DNA of 64,000 nucleotides from Streptomyces virginiae (GTDB taxonomy: Bacteria > Actinomycetota > Actinomycetes > Streptomycetales > Streptomycetaceae), in NCBI RefSeq assembly GCF_000720455.1, contig NZ_JOAK01000023.1, forward strand, positions 36,138-100,137. Direction: 5' to 3'. Shown here one piece after another: positions 26,789 to 35,489 of the stretch. Position numbers and translations under genes: made by a program. The notes under the pieces are model-generated. The model ran no database searches, had not been told where the DNA came from, and saw nothing but the letters and a program-made list of their open reading frames with translations. Every line of letters begins with the position of its first letter. The stretch's first letter is position 1.

Positions 26789-27742
26789 TCATTCCGGGCG
26801 GGGTGGGCGCAGGACGTGGCGTACGGCGGCGCGCAGCCATTGGTGGGCGCCGTCCGCTGTGTGGCGCGGGTGCCAGGCCATGCCGATCGTCACCGGGGGC
26901 AGGGGCAGGGGGATGTCCAGCAGGCGCAGCCCCATCGCGCGTGCCGCGTCGCCGAGCGGTGACGGCGGCTCGCCCGGCAGGGCGGTCGGCACGAGGCAGA
27001 CCACGTCGCCGACCGCGGCCAGCGCCATCGCCGCCAGATGCCCCGGCAGGACGGCTCCGACCTGCCGGCTGAGCCCCTGGGCGGCCAGGGCCGTGTCCAG
27101 CGGGCCGGTGAAGCGGCCCCGGCGGCTGACGGCCACGTGCTCCGCCGCGGCCAGCCCGGCGGCGGTCAGGGGTCCTTCGGCGAGCGGGTGCCCGGCCCTG
27201 ACGCCGGCCGCCATCCGCAGCGTCACCAGCTCCTCGACCCGGGTCTCCGGGTCGACGTGGTCGATGGCCCCGATCTCCAGGTCGATCCGGCCCTCGCGCA
27301 GCGCCGGGCCCGCCTCCCACTCCTCGGCCAGCACGCGCAGCGAGACGCCCGGCGCCCGGCGCCGGGCCAGCCCGAGCAGCCCGGGGGTCAGTGCCGCGCC
27401 GACCAGGTCCGCGGCCTGGACGGTGAAGGTCCGCCGCAGTGCGGCGGGGTCGATACCGCCGCTCGGCGTGAGCAGCGCCTCCAGTCGCCGCACCACGGCG
27501 GCGGCCTCGTCCCGCAGCTCCTCGGCGCGCGGTGTGGGCACCATCGCCTGCCCCGCCCGCACCAGGAGCGGGTCCTGCAGGACCCGGCGAAGCCGGGCCA
27601 GGGTGCGGCTCATCGCGGCGGGAGAGGTGCGCAGCCGCGCGGCGGCACGGGTGACGCTCTGCTCGGCGAGGAGGGCGTCGAGGGCGACGGCGAGATTGGC
27701 GTCGAGGTTCGGGGCTGGGCTGCTCACCCTGTTCACCTGCAT
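26789..27742 (-). CDS. LysR-family regulator
   Basis: A 317-residue LysR protein. The winged helix is LDANLAVALDALLAEQSVTRAAARLRTSPAAMSRTLARLRRVLQDPLLVRAGQAMVPTPRAEEL, followed by the periplasmic-binding-like effector domain. It faces an NmrA-like gene across 113 bases that contain ATTG/CAAT inverted repeats, so it probably controls that gene and the overlapping darcynin gene. ATG 27742 was used; GTG codons a few residues later are possible. Confidence 0.88.
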   Translation of the reverse strand: MQVNRVSSPAPNLDANLAVALDALLAEQSVTRAAARLRTSPAAMSRTLARLRRVLQDPLLVRAGQAMVPTPRAEELRDEAAAVVRRLEALLTPSGGIDPAALRRTFTVQAADLVGAALTPGLLGLARRRAPGVSLRVLAEEWEAGPALREGRIDLEIGAIDHVDPETRVEELVTLRMAAGVRAGHPLAEGPLTAAGLAAAEHVAVSRRGRFTGPLDTALAAQGLSRQVGAVLPGHLAAMALAAVGDVVCLVPTALPGEPPSPLGDAARAMGLRLLDIPLPLPPVTIGMAWHPRHTADGAHQWLRAAVRHVLRPPRPE

Positions 27743-27756
27743 CTTTCCGTTCTGGG

Positions 27757-27792
27757 CAATGATTGGATGCTGAAGTTCCCATTGTGGCAATG
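27757..27792. promoter_or_regulatory. LysR-type operator candidates
   Basis: Two inverted repeats with related arms lie in the LysR/NmrA divergent region: CAATGATTG (27757-27765) and CATTGTGGCAATG (27780-27792). Their centres are about 25 bases apart. ATTG/CAAT arms are plausible half-sites for a LysR tetramer. Confidence 0.45.
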
Positions 27793-27855
27793 CGGTTCGG
27801 GTTCGCACGATGAGGGGGCGTTACAGATCCGACCGACTCAGACCGCGAGGTTTTC

Positions 27856-28773
27856 ATGATCGTCATTACCGCCCCCACCGGGAACATCGGCAGTCGGCTG
27901 CTGTCCCTGCTGGTCGAGGCCGCGCCCGCACGCGGAGAGGAGGTGCGGGTCGTGGTCCGCGATCCCGCCCGGCTGCCCGAGGCCGTGCGGGAACGGGTCG
28001 AGGTGGTCACCGGTTCACACGGGGACGCCGCGACCGTCGAGCGGGCCTTCACCGGGGCCGACGCGGTCTTCTGGCTGGTCCCGCCGGACGTCTCGCTCAC
28101 GCCCGAGGAGGCGTACAGCGGCTTCACCCGCCCGGCCGCGCGGGCGTTCGCCGCGCACGGTGTCGGCCATGTCGTCGGCGTCTCGGCGCTCGGCCGCGGC
28201 ACCGCTCAGGCCGGCCGGGCCGGGCTGGTCACCGCGTCCCTGGCCATGGACGACCTGATCGCCGGCTCCGGTGTCGCCTACCGCGCCCTGGCCAACCCGT
28301 CGTTCTTCGAGAACCTGCTGGAGGAGGTCGACTCGATCCGCGAGAACGGCGTCTTCACCGACACCGTCGCCGCGGACCGGCCGGCTCCGATGGTGGCCGT
28401 CGCCGACATCGCCGCAGCGGCGGCCGGGCTGCTTCTGGACCGGTCCTGGACCGGGGCCGGCAGCGTTCCGGTGCTCGGGCCGCAGGACCTGTCTCCCCAT
28501 GACCTCGCCCGCATCATGAGCGAGGAGCTGGGCCGTCCGGTCCGCTACGAACGCCAGACGCTCGACGAGTTGCGGTCCACCATGCTCGGACACGGCCTGG
28601 GCGCGGCCTTCGTCGAGGGCATGGTCGACATGAAGCGCGCCAAGGACGAGGGCCTGGACTCGGGCGTCGACCGCTCGCCGCAGGCGGGACCGGCCACCGG
28701 ATTCGCGCAGTGGTGCGCGCAGACCCTGCGGCCCGTCGTCCTCGCCGCTCCGGAGGCAGCCGATGCCCGCTGA
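27856..28773 (+). CDS. NmrA-like NAD(P)-binding protein
   Basis: A 305-residue oxidoreductase-like protein: [23 protein letters not shown] carries the NAD(P)-binding GNIGSR loop, and [25 protein letters not shown] is the typical C-terminal part. It lacks classical SDR catalytic residues. Its 3' end overlaps the darcynin gene by 11 bases. The divergent LysR gene likely regulates both. Confidence 0.87.
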   Translation: MIVITAPTGNIGSRLLSLLVEAAPARGEEVRVVVRDPARLPEAVRERVEVVTGSHGDAATVERAFTGADAVFWLVPPDVSLTPEEAYSGFTRPAARAFAAHGVGHVVGVSALGRGTAQAGRAGLVTASLAMDDLIAGSGVAYRALANPSFFENLLEEVDSIRENGVFTDTVAADRPAPMVAVADIAAAAAGLLLDRSWTGAGSVPVLGPQDLSPHDLARIMSEELGRPVRYERQTLDELRSTMLGHGLGAAFVEGMVDMKRAKDEGLDSGVDRSPQAGPATGFAQWCAQTLRPVVLAAPEAADAR

Positions 28774-29128
28774 CCGAACCGAGCCGCCGGTCACCGCGTT
28801 CATGCTGGTCAAAACCACCCCCGAGTGGCTGGCGATGACGGTGCCCGAACGCGTCCACGCCTTCACCACCCACGTCGTCCCGGTGATCGAGGCCCGCACC
28901 CGCGGTGTCCGCTCCCGCTTCTACGACACCGAGTTCTACTCGGCTCGGGTCACCGACGTCTGGGTCTGGGAGGCGGACGACCATGACGCCTACCGGCTGC
29001 TGATCGACGCACTGCGCGAAACCCCCTTCTGGGACCGCTACTTCGACGTCGTGGACCTGCTCGTGGGCACCGAGAACGGCTACGCCCGCACCTACGGCCT
29101 GGAGCCGGTGGCCACCGTCGCCACCTGA
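28763..29128 (+). CDS. darcynin-family protein
   Basis: A 121-residue protein matching the darcynin family through its length: [85 protein letters not shown]. The family is a dimeric ferredoxin-like fold of unknown catalytic role. ATG 28763 lies inside the end of the NmrA-like gene, so the two are translated in tandem. Confidence 0.83.
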   Translation: MPADRTEPPVTAFMLVKTTPEWLAMTVPERVHAFTTHVVPVIEARTRGVRSRFYDTEFYSARVTDVWVWEADDHDAYRLLIDALRETPFWDRYFDVVDLLVGTENGYARTYGLEPVATVAT

Positions 29129-29229
29129 GGCCCCGCGCCGCGCGATGCGGCTCGATGCGGATCAGCCGTGTGCCCGCCCCTCCGCGAGGGGGCGGGCCCA
29201 GTCCCCGTCGGCATCGCGGCGTCGGTCCC

Positions 29230-29736
29230 CTACGGGGTGGCAGGCCCCTCTTGCGCCGGGGCCGGCAGGCGGCATGAGGTCCCGGCGTCGCCTTCCTCCG
29301 TGCGCGGCCAGTGCCGTCCTTCGAGGGCCTCGGCGCTGCGGTTGAGCCGGACCAGGACGTCCTCCAGCTCCCGTACCTCCTCGGGGGACCAGTCGGCGAC
29401 CACCCGGGCCAGGCAGGACCGGTTGACCTCGCGGTCTCCTTCGAGGCGGCGCCCGCCCTCGGCGGTGATGCGCAGCTTGCGGGCCATGCCGCCGTCCGGA
29501 TCCGCGACGCGTTCGGCCAGTCCGCAGCGCAGCAGTGCGGCCGTCTGGCGGTTCACGGTGGAGGTGTCGAGGCCGAAGGCCTCCGCCAACTGTCCGATGG
29601 ACATGGGTCCTTGGGTGTCGATCCGGCTGAGCAGCAGGTACGCCGACCGCTCCAGGCGTTCGGCGTCGCGCTCGCGCCGAGCCAGCACCTGGTGCCGCGA
29701 GAGGAGCATCAGCTCCCGCTCCAGTTTTTCCAGCAC
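29230..29736 (-). CDS. MarR-family regulator
   Basis: A 168-residue MarR protein. The winged helix lies in LSRIDTQGPMSIGQLAEAFGLDTSTVNRQTAALLRCGLAERVADPDGGMARKLRITAEGGRRL. GTG 29736 is preferred because GGGAGG precedes it; ATG 29766 would add ten residues but lacks a ribosome site. It is divergent from an old-yellow-enzyme gene, and an inverted repeat lies between them, so it is the probable repressor of that gene, perhaps responding to electrophiles or phenolics. Confidence 0.87.
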   Translation of the reverse strand: MLEKLERELMLLSRHQVLARRERDAERLERSAYLLLSRIDTQGPMSIGQLAEAFGLDTSTVNRQTAALLRCGLAERVADPDGGMARKLRITAEGGRRLEGDREVNRSCLARVVADWSPEEVRELEDVLVRLNRSAEALEGRHWPRTEEGDAGTSCRLPAPAQEGPATP

Positions 29737-29818
29737 TGCGCCTCCCGCTCCTTTCCGGCGCTCCATTATCGCGGACCGGCGGACCGGTGGACCTCTGCGG
29801 GCCGGACCCGCAGCCATA

Positions 29819-29847
29819 TGCATGATACATAGCGTGTGTACTATGCA
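29819..29847. promoter_or_regulatory. MarR operator candidate
   Basis: TGCATGATACATA (29819-29831) and TGTGTACTATGCA (29835-29847) form an inverted repeat with 10 of 13 positions matching. This is the most AT-rich part of the divergent region between the MarR and OYE genes and would overlap their promoters. Confidence 0.5.
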
Positions 29848-29896
29848 CTTCTCGTTGTCACCCCGACGAGCCACAGCCTCACACCGGAGGACCCGC

Positions 29897-31027
29897 ATGT
29901 CCGTCACCACGTCCACCGCCTCCCGCGCGGCCGAGATCCTCTCCCGGCCCGTCACGCTGAACGGCCTGACCGTCCCCAACCGCATCGCCATGGCGCCGAT
30001 GACGCGGATGTTCTCCCCCGGCGGCGTGCCCGGCGAGGATGTGCGGGCGTACTACGCCAGCCGGGCCGCCGCGGGCGTGGGCCTGATCGTCACCGAGGGC
30101 ACCTACGTCGGTCACGACTCCGCCGGGCAGAGCGACCGGGTGCCGCGGTTCCACGGCGAGGACCAGCTGGCGGGATGGGCGAAGGTCGCCGCGGCCGTGC
30201 ACGAGGCCGGCGGCACGATCGTTCCGCAGCTGTGGCACATAGGCATGGTGCGCAAGCAGGGCGAGGCCCCGTACGCCGAAGCGCCCGCCGTCGGCCCCTC
30301 CGGCATCCGCGTCGACGGCACCGAGGGGACCGGCAGGGCGATGACCCGCGCCGACCTCGACGACGTCATCGGCGCGTTCGCCGACGCCGCCGCGCAGGCC
30401 GAGCGGATCGGCTTCGACGGCATCGAACTGCACGGCGCCCACGGCTACCTGCTCGACCAGTTCCTGTGGGAGCGGACCAACCGCCGCACCGACGCGTACG
30501 GCGGCGACGCGGTGGCCCGTACGAAGTTCGCGGCGGAGATCGTGGCGGCGGTGCGCGAACGCGTCTCGTCCGACTTCCCGGTGATCTTCCGCTACTCGCA
30601 GTGGAAGCAGGAGGCCTACGACGCCCGGCTCGCGCAGACCCCGGAGGAGCTGGAGGCGATCCTGGCCCCGCTGGCGGCGGCGGGCGTCGACGCGTTCCAC
30701 GCCTCCACCCGGCGCTACTGGCTCCCGGAGTTCGACGGCTCGGACCTGAACCTGGCGGGCTGGACCAAGAAGCTCACCGGCCGGCCGACCATCACCGTCG
30801 GCTCGGTGGGCCTCGACGGCGACTTCATCCGCGCCTTCGCCGGCGAGGGCGCGGCGCTGGGCGACATCGACAACCTCCTGGACCGCATGGAACGCGACGA
30901 GTTCGACATGGTCGCCGTCGGCCGCGCGCTGCTCCAGGACCCGCAGTGGGCGGCGAAGGTCCTCGGCAACCGCTTCGACGAACTGCAGCCGTACGACGCG
31001 GCGGCCCTCAGGTCGCTCAGCCACTGA
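29897..31027 (+). CDS. old yellow enzyme family ene-reductase
   Basis: A 376-residue FMN oxidoreductase. NRIAMAPMTRMFSPGGVP (N-terminal FMN strand), PQLWHIGMV, GFDGIELHGAHGYLLDQFLWERTNRRTDAYGG (substrate His pair) and MVAVGRALLQDPQWAAKV (phosphate-binding end) are all present. It would reduce activated C=C bonds with NAD(P)H. ATG 29897 has GGAGG six bases upstream. A divergent MarR gene is its likely repressor; a strong terminator follows. Confidence 0.92.
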   Translation: MSVTTSTASRAAEILSRPVTLNGLTVPNRIAMAPMTRMFSPGGVPGEDVRAYYASRAAAGVGLIVTEGTYVGHDSAGQSDRVPRFHGEDQLAGWAKVAAAVHEAGGTIVPQLWHIGMVRKQGEAPYAEAPAVGPSGIRVDGTEGTGRAMTRADLDDVIGAFADAAAQAERIGFDGIELHGAHGYLLDQFLWERTNRRTDAYGGDAVARTKFAAEIVAAVRERVSSDFPVIFRYSQWKQEAYDARLAQTPEELEAILAPLAAAGVDAFHASTRRYWLPEFDGSDLNLAGWTKKLTGRPTITVGSVGLDGDFIRAFAGEGAALGDIDNLLDRMERDEFDMVAVGRALLQDPQWAAKVLGNRFDELQPYDAAALRSLSH

Positions 31028-31041
31028 CGGCAGCCGCCTGT

Positions 31042-31093
31042 CGGCGCATGCCCCCGGGACGTCGGTGGACCGACGCCGCGGGGGCATGCGCCG
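31042..31093. terminator. bidirectional hairpin between OYE and SUKH genes
   Basis: CGGCGCATGCCCCC (31042-31055) pairs perfectly with GGGGGCATGCGCCG (31080-31093), and CGTCGGT pairs with ACCGACG inside it. It lies between convergent genes. Confidence 0.85.
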
Positions 31094-31149
31094 ACTGGGC
31101 CCGGGCCGTGGCCGACGGTACCTCCGCGGCGGCCGGGCGGCCGGGCTGT

Positions 31150-32514
31150 TCAGCGGGCGGGGGTCACGGGGCCGAGGTCGCCCTGGATGAGCGTTTGGGC
31201 GATCTGAGGGCGGTCCCAGAGGGCCAGGATCTCGTTGGCGAGGGCCGCGACGGGCAGGTGGTCCTGGTCCCGGACCTTGACGGCCGCGGCTTTCAGGGTG
31301 CGCGGGACGGCCCCGGCGTCCAGGAGGACGCGCCAATCCCGCACGCCCAGTTCCAGGAACTCCAGTCCGGTGAAACCGGCGATCTCCAAGGGGTCGGCCA
31401 GGGTGCCGGGCGCTGCGGTGAGGGTGCGCAGGCGCGGCAGTCCGGCGAGGGGAGCGAGGCTGAACGGAGCGCCGTCCCAGGCGCCGATCGTCAGCACCTC
31501 CAGTGCGCCGTGGGCGGCGGTCTCGATCGTCTCCAGGAATCCGGAACCGACCTTGGCCACGGCCGGAAGCGTGTTGCCGCGGCGGCCACCGCGTTCCTCC
31601 CGCCTCCGGCCCAGGACGAAATCGGTGAGGGAATCGGCCACGAGCTCGGCGCCGAGGCTCTGCTCGTGGTCGACCAGGATGACCTGCCCGAAGTGTCCGC
31701 CCGGCCCGGGATTCAGGTCGACCGCGAACTCGTCGCCGCCGTTGCTCCCGAAGCCGATCCAGCCGGGCGAGCCGGCCAGGCCCTGCACCGCGGCGTCGGG
31801 AGCGGTACTGAGCGCACGCATCGCGCCGTGGCCCCAGCCGGAGTGCCGGCGTTCGGCGTCGACGGCGTACAGGTCGTCCAGGCCGCTGAGTTCGCAGCCC
31901 ACCGCATCGCCGACGCGGTCCGCCCCCTCGAAGTCACCACGCCAGTCCACCCGTGCCACCCGGTAGAGCGCCTTGAGCTCGTCGGACAGCGCGACGCCCA
32001 AGCGGGCTTCGGCGGCAGCGATCTCCTCCGCGGTCGCGCCGACGGCGTCGGGCAACCGTTCGCGGAGAGTCCGCTCCAGCAGTTCCGGGTCCGCGGACGG
32101 TGCCGGAACCGCCTCGGGCGCCGGATCGGGACGGCGCAGCCACGGCTCGGGAAGGGAACCCTCGGCCAGGACGAGCACCCCCAGGTCGGGGTAGCCGACA
32201 GCCGGCTCGACGACCGGGCTCGGCCAGACGAGGCCGAGCGTGGTCCTTCCGTCGGGTCGCACCTCCGCCCTGAACGCGACCTCCTGGACCCTGCCGCGCG
32301 CCAGCGCCCTTTGTATGTCCTCCACCCTGGTGCGCGCGGTCGCCGACATGGAGCCCCGATGCGCAAGGCTCCAGCCGTACTGGCCGATACGTCCTGCCAC
32401 GCGGGCCGGCCGGGCGGCCGCACGCTCCGTGTCGCCGGCCAGCATGAGCCGCAGCACGGGCTCCCAGGCCTCGAACGCGTCCAGCCATGACAACGGCGGT
32501 CGTTGATCTTCCAT
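31150..32514 (-). CDS. SMI1/KNR4 (SUKH) domain protein
   Basis: A 454-residue protein with a SUKH domain in its middle (about residues 160-310): ATAEEIAAAEARLGVALSDELKALYRVARVDWRGD...GWIGFGSNGGDEFAVDLNPGPGGHFGQVILVDHEQ. The family includes immunity proteins of polymorphic toxin systems and large regulatory proteins. The flanking parts include leucine-rich-like strands at the C terminus (ALEVLTIGAWDGAPFSLAPLAGLPRLRTLTAAPG). No toxin with an export domain is nearby, so an immunity role is unsupported here. Confidence 0.8.
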   Translation of the reverse strand: MEDQRPPLSWLDAFEAWEPVLRLMLAGDTERAAARPARVAGRIGQYGWSLAHRGSMSATARTRVEDIQRALARGRVQEVAFRAEVRPDGRTTLGLVWPSPVVEPAVGYPDLGVLVLAEGSLPEPWLRRPDPAPEAVPAPSADPELLERTLRERLPDAVGATAEEIAAAEARLGVALSDELKALYRVARVDWRGDFEGADRVGDAVGCELSGLDDLYAVDAERRHSGWGHGAMRALSTAPDAAVQGLAGSPGWIGFGSNGGDEFAVDLNPGPGGHFGQVILVDHEQSLGAELVADSLTDFVLGRRREERGGRRGNTLPAVAKVGSGFLETIETAAHGALEVLTIGAWDGAPFSLAPLAGLPRLRTLTAAPGTLADPLEIAGFTGLEFLELGVRDWRVLLDAGAVPRTLKAAAVKVRDQDHLPVAALANEILALWDRPQIAQTLIQGDLGPVTPAR

Positions 32515-32566
32515 GCGCAGACCGTACGCGGAGCCGGTGCGCCCGGGCTGCCGGGGTCATGTCAGG

Positions 32567-32755
32567 TCAGGCCCAGGCCCCACGCGTCGCGTCGATCCCG
32601 AACTCGCCGTCCGGCCCGATCATGAACCCGTGAGCCATGGAGACGCGACTGCCGCCTGCCGGGAACCACCATCCGTCCGCGGCCGAGCCTTCGGTAGTGT
32701 CGGCTTCCAGAACGCGCGGCCTCCCGGCAGGGTGGGAGGTCACGGCGGGGAACAT
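32567..32755 (-). CDS. possible small hypothetical protein
   Basis: A 62-codon frame. The last 45 residues look protein-like (SAADGWWFPAGGSRVSMAHGFMIGPDGEFGIDATRGAWA), while the first part is less so. There is no good ribosome site before ATG 32755. It may be the end of a decayed gene rather than an intact one. It points away from the iron box at 32.93 kb. Confidence 0.3.
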   Translation of the reverse strand: MFPAVTSHPAGRPRVLEADTTEGSAADGWWFPAGGSRVSMAHGFMIGPDGEFGIDATRGAWA

Positions 32756-32926
32756 GCAGCCCGTGCCCCTCGACCGAAGTACCGAGCCCGTCGGCTCAAG
32801 CCCTCCGGCGCCCGGGGGATCAGGGGCACGCGCGCGTCCGCCGTCACGCCCGGTCCCCCGGCCGGGGTGATCGGCTCTGACACCCATGGCCGACTTGCTC
32901 CGGCGGCCCGGCATCCCGTATGCGTG

Positions 32927-32945
32927 TTCGGTTAGGCTAACCTCG
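32927..32945. promoter_or_regulatory. iron box (IdeR/DmdR-type operator)
   Basis: The 19 bases from 32927 contain the palindrome GGTTAGGCTAACC and agree with the actinobacterial IdeR/DtxR consensus TTAGGTTAGGCTAACCTAA at 16 of 19 positions. In Streptomyces, DmdR1 binds such sites to repress genes when iron is ample. The nearest plus-strand gene is the DedA-like one 190 bases on; the minus-strand candidate starts 172 bases the other way. Confidence 0.75.
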
Positions 32946-33134
32946 TTTGGCGCGCTGGCGTACCGGGCTGGGGTCCGGCACCGCAGGCGGCAACCATGGA
33001 GCGGAACGCGCAGAGGCAGGGCGCAGGTGAGAGGCGGTGACCGGGCTTGTGCGCGTCGTGCGCCCACTGGGGCGGGCCGGCCATGCGGGTGACGGGCGTG
33101 CCGGGGTACGGCCCGGAGATCGGGACGATGCCTC

Positions 33135-33617
33135 GTGGATAAGATCGCGCTGACGGCCGGAGCCCTGTACGTCATCGTCCTGCTCCGCGCCGGAGGGACG
33201 TTCGCCGTCGGCTGGCTCGCCGGCGCCGGTGCCCGGCGCAGCCGGCTCGCCGGGCGAATCTCCACGGCGAGGTTCCAGCGCGCCGAGCGGGCGATCCAGC
33301 GGTGGGGCGCACCCGTGGTGGCCGTCTCCTTCCTGACCGTCGGTTTCCAGACCGCCGCCAACTTCCTCGCGGGCAGCATGCGCATGCCCCTGCCCCGCTA
33401 CCTCCCCGCCCTGTTCGTGGGCGGAGCGGCCTGGGCGCTGATCTACGCGACAGCGGGGCTCGGCGTGCTCGAAGTGCTGGGAAGGCTCTTCGCCCAGCAG
33501 CCGGTGCTCGGCGCCTGCGCCGTCGCCGTCCTCCTCCTCGCGGTGTGCGCGGTGGTGGTGTACCGCAGGAGAAGGGCGGCCCTGTCCTGCGGTGACACCG
33601 CGGCCGACGAATCGTAG
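33135..33617 (+). CDS. DedA/VTT-domain-like membrane protein
   Basis: A 160-residue membrane protein. The central segment APVVAVSFLTVGFQTAANFLAGSMRMPLPRYLPALFVGGAAWALIYATAGL has the reentrant-loop pattern of DedA/SNARE-associated (VTT) proteins, with further helices at residues 5-27 and 128-150. It is shorter than typical DedA (about 200 residues). The GTG at 33135 lacks a strong ribosome site. DedA proteins flip or transport lipids; here an upstream iron box suggests iron-linked expression. Confidence 0.68.
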   Translation: MDKIALTAGALYVIVLLRAGGTFAVGWLAGAGARRSRLAGRISTARFQRAERAIQRWGAPVVAVSFLTVGFQTAANFLAGSMRMPLPRYLPALFVGGAAWALIYATAGLGVLEVLGRLFAQQPVLGACAVAVLLLAVCAVVVYRRRRAALSCGDTAADES

Positions 33618-33730
33618 GCGCCCCCGGCCCAGGCACCGCTCCCAGTGACCGAGCGCCTCGTCCGGCGCCGTTCACCGGATGCGGCGCTCAGATCGCTCAC
33701 AGCGCTCAGGCCCCTTCGCCGCAGGTGCGA

Positions 33731-34238
33731 TCACCGGGCGTCGCCGAGCCGGAACCGGGTCTCGGACGTGATGCCGTCGTGCAGCAGCGACAGGCCGGTG
33801 CTGCCCCGGATGCAGTCCGGGACCCTACGGCGTACAGCCTCCGGGAGCCACGCGCGACGGTGCCGACCCGGCGGACCTCCAGGGGCGCGCCACCGCAGGT
33901 CGCGGACGTCACCTCCCGGCGGTCGGCAGCGAACAGGCGCCCCCAGCCGTTGCCGAAGGGGCGGCGACGCCCGAGTCGGAGACCGTGGCCCGGCAGAGCC
34001 ACTGGTCGGGCGTCTCCCGGGCGTAGGCCGCGCGGGTCGGCCATGCCCGGACCAGCATCAGGCCCTGCGCGCCGGGCGCATCCGCGCCCACGGCCGCCGA
34101 CTTCGCCAGGACGTAACGCGCCCGGTCGATGACCTCGGCCAGGTTCTGGGGCGAGGTGGACGCCGCTGATGGCGCGGGCGAACTGCCGGGGGACGAGCCG
34201 GCCGACCGTTCAGGCGAGGCGTTCGGTGGCGTAGACAT
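33731..34238 (-). pseudogene. hypothetical gene broken by two frameshifts
   Basis: Three frames join into one protein. From ATG 34238: PQNLAEVIDRARYVLAKSAAVGADAPGAQGLMLVRAWPTRAAYARETPDQWLCRATVSDSG; then, after a shift near 33965-33980, RRRPFGNGWGRLFAADRREVTSATCGGAPLEVRRVGTVARGSRRLYAVG; then, after a shift near 33830, PDCIRGSTGLSLLHDGITSETRFRLGDAR ending at the TGA at 33731. Each shift corresponds to one missing base. The intact form is a Streptomyces protein of unknown function as far as I recognise. Non-functional as written. Confidence 0.7.
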
Positions 34239-34449
34239 CGATGGCGCGTCGCGCTGGGATGCGGCCGGGCCAGGTGCGACGGCCTCGTAGGCGACCCTCC
34301 GGGCGGGGTCGTCGACGCAGGTCGCGGTGACCGTTGGCTCCGATCCGGGCCGGCGGCAGCGGTCCGATCTCGTCGTAGTGACGCAGGGTTCGTGCCGTCC
34401 CACCCGGCATCCGGGCCACCTCCGCGATCGGTCGGTCCACCACCGTCAC
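34210..34449 (-). pseudogene. MerR-family regulator remnant
   Basis: The frame contains the MerR DNA-binding head IAEVARMPGGTARTLRHYDEIGPLPPARIGANGHR, after which family likeness stops abruptly (expected YRYYEEADLLRL is replaced by an Arg-rich sequence). Only about 40 of some 130 or more residues are recognisable. The MPGG in place of the usual SGV/SGA also suggests decay. It overlaps the start of the broken gene at 34238. Confidence 0.65.
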
Positions 34450-34630
34450 CCGTTCGCCACCACCAGTCGGGCCGGCCTCTCCGGCCCTGGTCACGACCGT
34501 AGAAGCTGCCGCTACGTCAACCACAACCCCTGCGACCACGACCCCGGGTCCCGCCACACGTGACTCAGCGCCGCCGGCCGCAGGGTTGAGCCGGGCCACG
34601 ACCGGTGGAACCCGGCCAGGCATGTGGGAA

Positions 34631-35482
34631 CTACTGGAGACGCGTCGCGGTCCGGACAAGGTCGGCGACGGCTTTGGACCGACTGTGCGGCGGCCAGGCG
34701 ATCACGGTGGTGACGTTCGGCGCGTCCAGTACGGGCACGGCGGCGAGGTCACCGTGCAGTTGGGCTCGGCACGACTCCGGTGAGACCGCGCAGGCCCGGC
34801 CGAGCGCGACGAGCTGCAACAACTGCGCGTGGTCGCGGACCCGGGGGCCGGGGCCGGGCGGGTAGGTGCCGTCGGGGTTGGGCCAGCGTGGCAGGGGCAG
34901 GCCGGGCAGCGCGGTGATGTCGGCCATGTGCACATGGGCCCGGACGGTGAGCGGATGTCCGGCCGGCAGGACCACCACTTGGCCCTCCGTGCTGAGTTCT
35001 TCGGTGTGGAGCCTGGCCGTCGAGTCGAACGGCCGGTGCAGCAGCGCCACGTCGGCCCGGCCCTCGCGCAGGAGTCGTTCCTGCTCCGCCGGGCCGCACA
35101 GGATGACGTCGACGGGGACCGCGCCGGGTTCGGCGGCGTACGCGTCGAGCAGTTTCGCCAGCAGTTCGCTGGACGCGCTGGCTTTCGTGACCAGGACCAG
35201 GCCGGGTCGGCCGGTCGCGGATCGGGCGGCGCGGCGGGTCCGACGCTCGGCGGCGGCGACCGCGTCGAGCGCCGCACGGCCCTCGGTCAGCAGCACTGAG
35301 CCGGCCTCCGTCAGCGTGACGGTGCGGCTGGTGCGGTCCAGCAGCGCTGCCCCGAGCCGGCGTTCGAGCTGCTGGATCGCCCGTGACAGAGGCGGCTGTG
35401 CGATCCCGAGCCGCTGCGCGGCGCGGCCGAAGTGCAACTCTTCAGCGACAGCGACGAAGTAGCGCAGTTCCCGGGTCTCCAT
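34631..35482 (-). CDS. LysR-family regulator
   Basis: A 283-residue LysR protein: METRELRYFVAVAEELHFGRAAQRLGIAQPPLSRAIQQLERRLGAALLDRTSRTVTLTEAG is a textbook N-terminal domain. It faces a short-chain dehydrogenase gene across 95 bases with clear GATAC/GTATC half-sites and should regulate it. Effector domain full length. Confidence 0.92.
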   Translation of the reverse strand: METRELRYFVAVAEELHFGRAAQRLGIAQPPLSRAIQQLERRLGAALLDRTSRTVTLTEAGSVLLTEGRAALDAVAAAERRTRRAARSATGRPGLVLVTKASASSELLAKLLDAYAAEPGAVPVDVILCGPAEQERLLREGRADVALLHRPFDSTARLHTEELSTEGQVVVLPAGHPLTVRAHVHMADITALPGLPLPRWPNPDGTYPPGPGPRVRDHAQLLQLVALGRACAVSPESCRAQLHGDLAAVPVLDAPNVTTVIAWPPHSRSKAVADLVRTATRLQ

Positions 35483-35489
35483 CCGGCCA

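Larger units (their letters stand above)
32515..33134. other. 620-base stretch with no confirmed gene
   Basis: No frame here has convincing coding character over its length. It holds a possible 62-codon minus-strand gene (32567-32755) and an iron-box palindrome (32927-32945). Between the box and the next start at 33135 there is only a short ATG frame of about 15 codons at 32995. Confidence 0.5.

Noticed and set aside
31150..32514. A polymorphic toxin-immunity locus around the SUKH gene
   Set aside because: No toxin-like gene with an export or repeat domain lies on either side.
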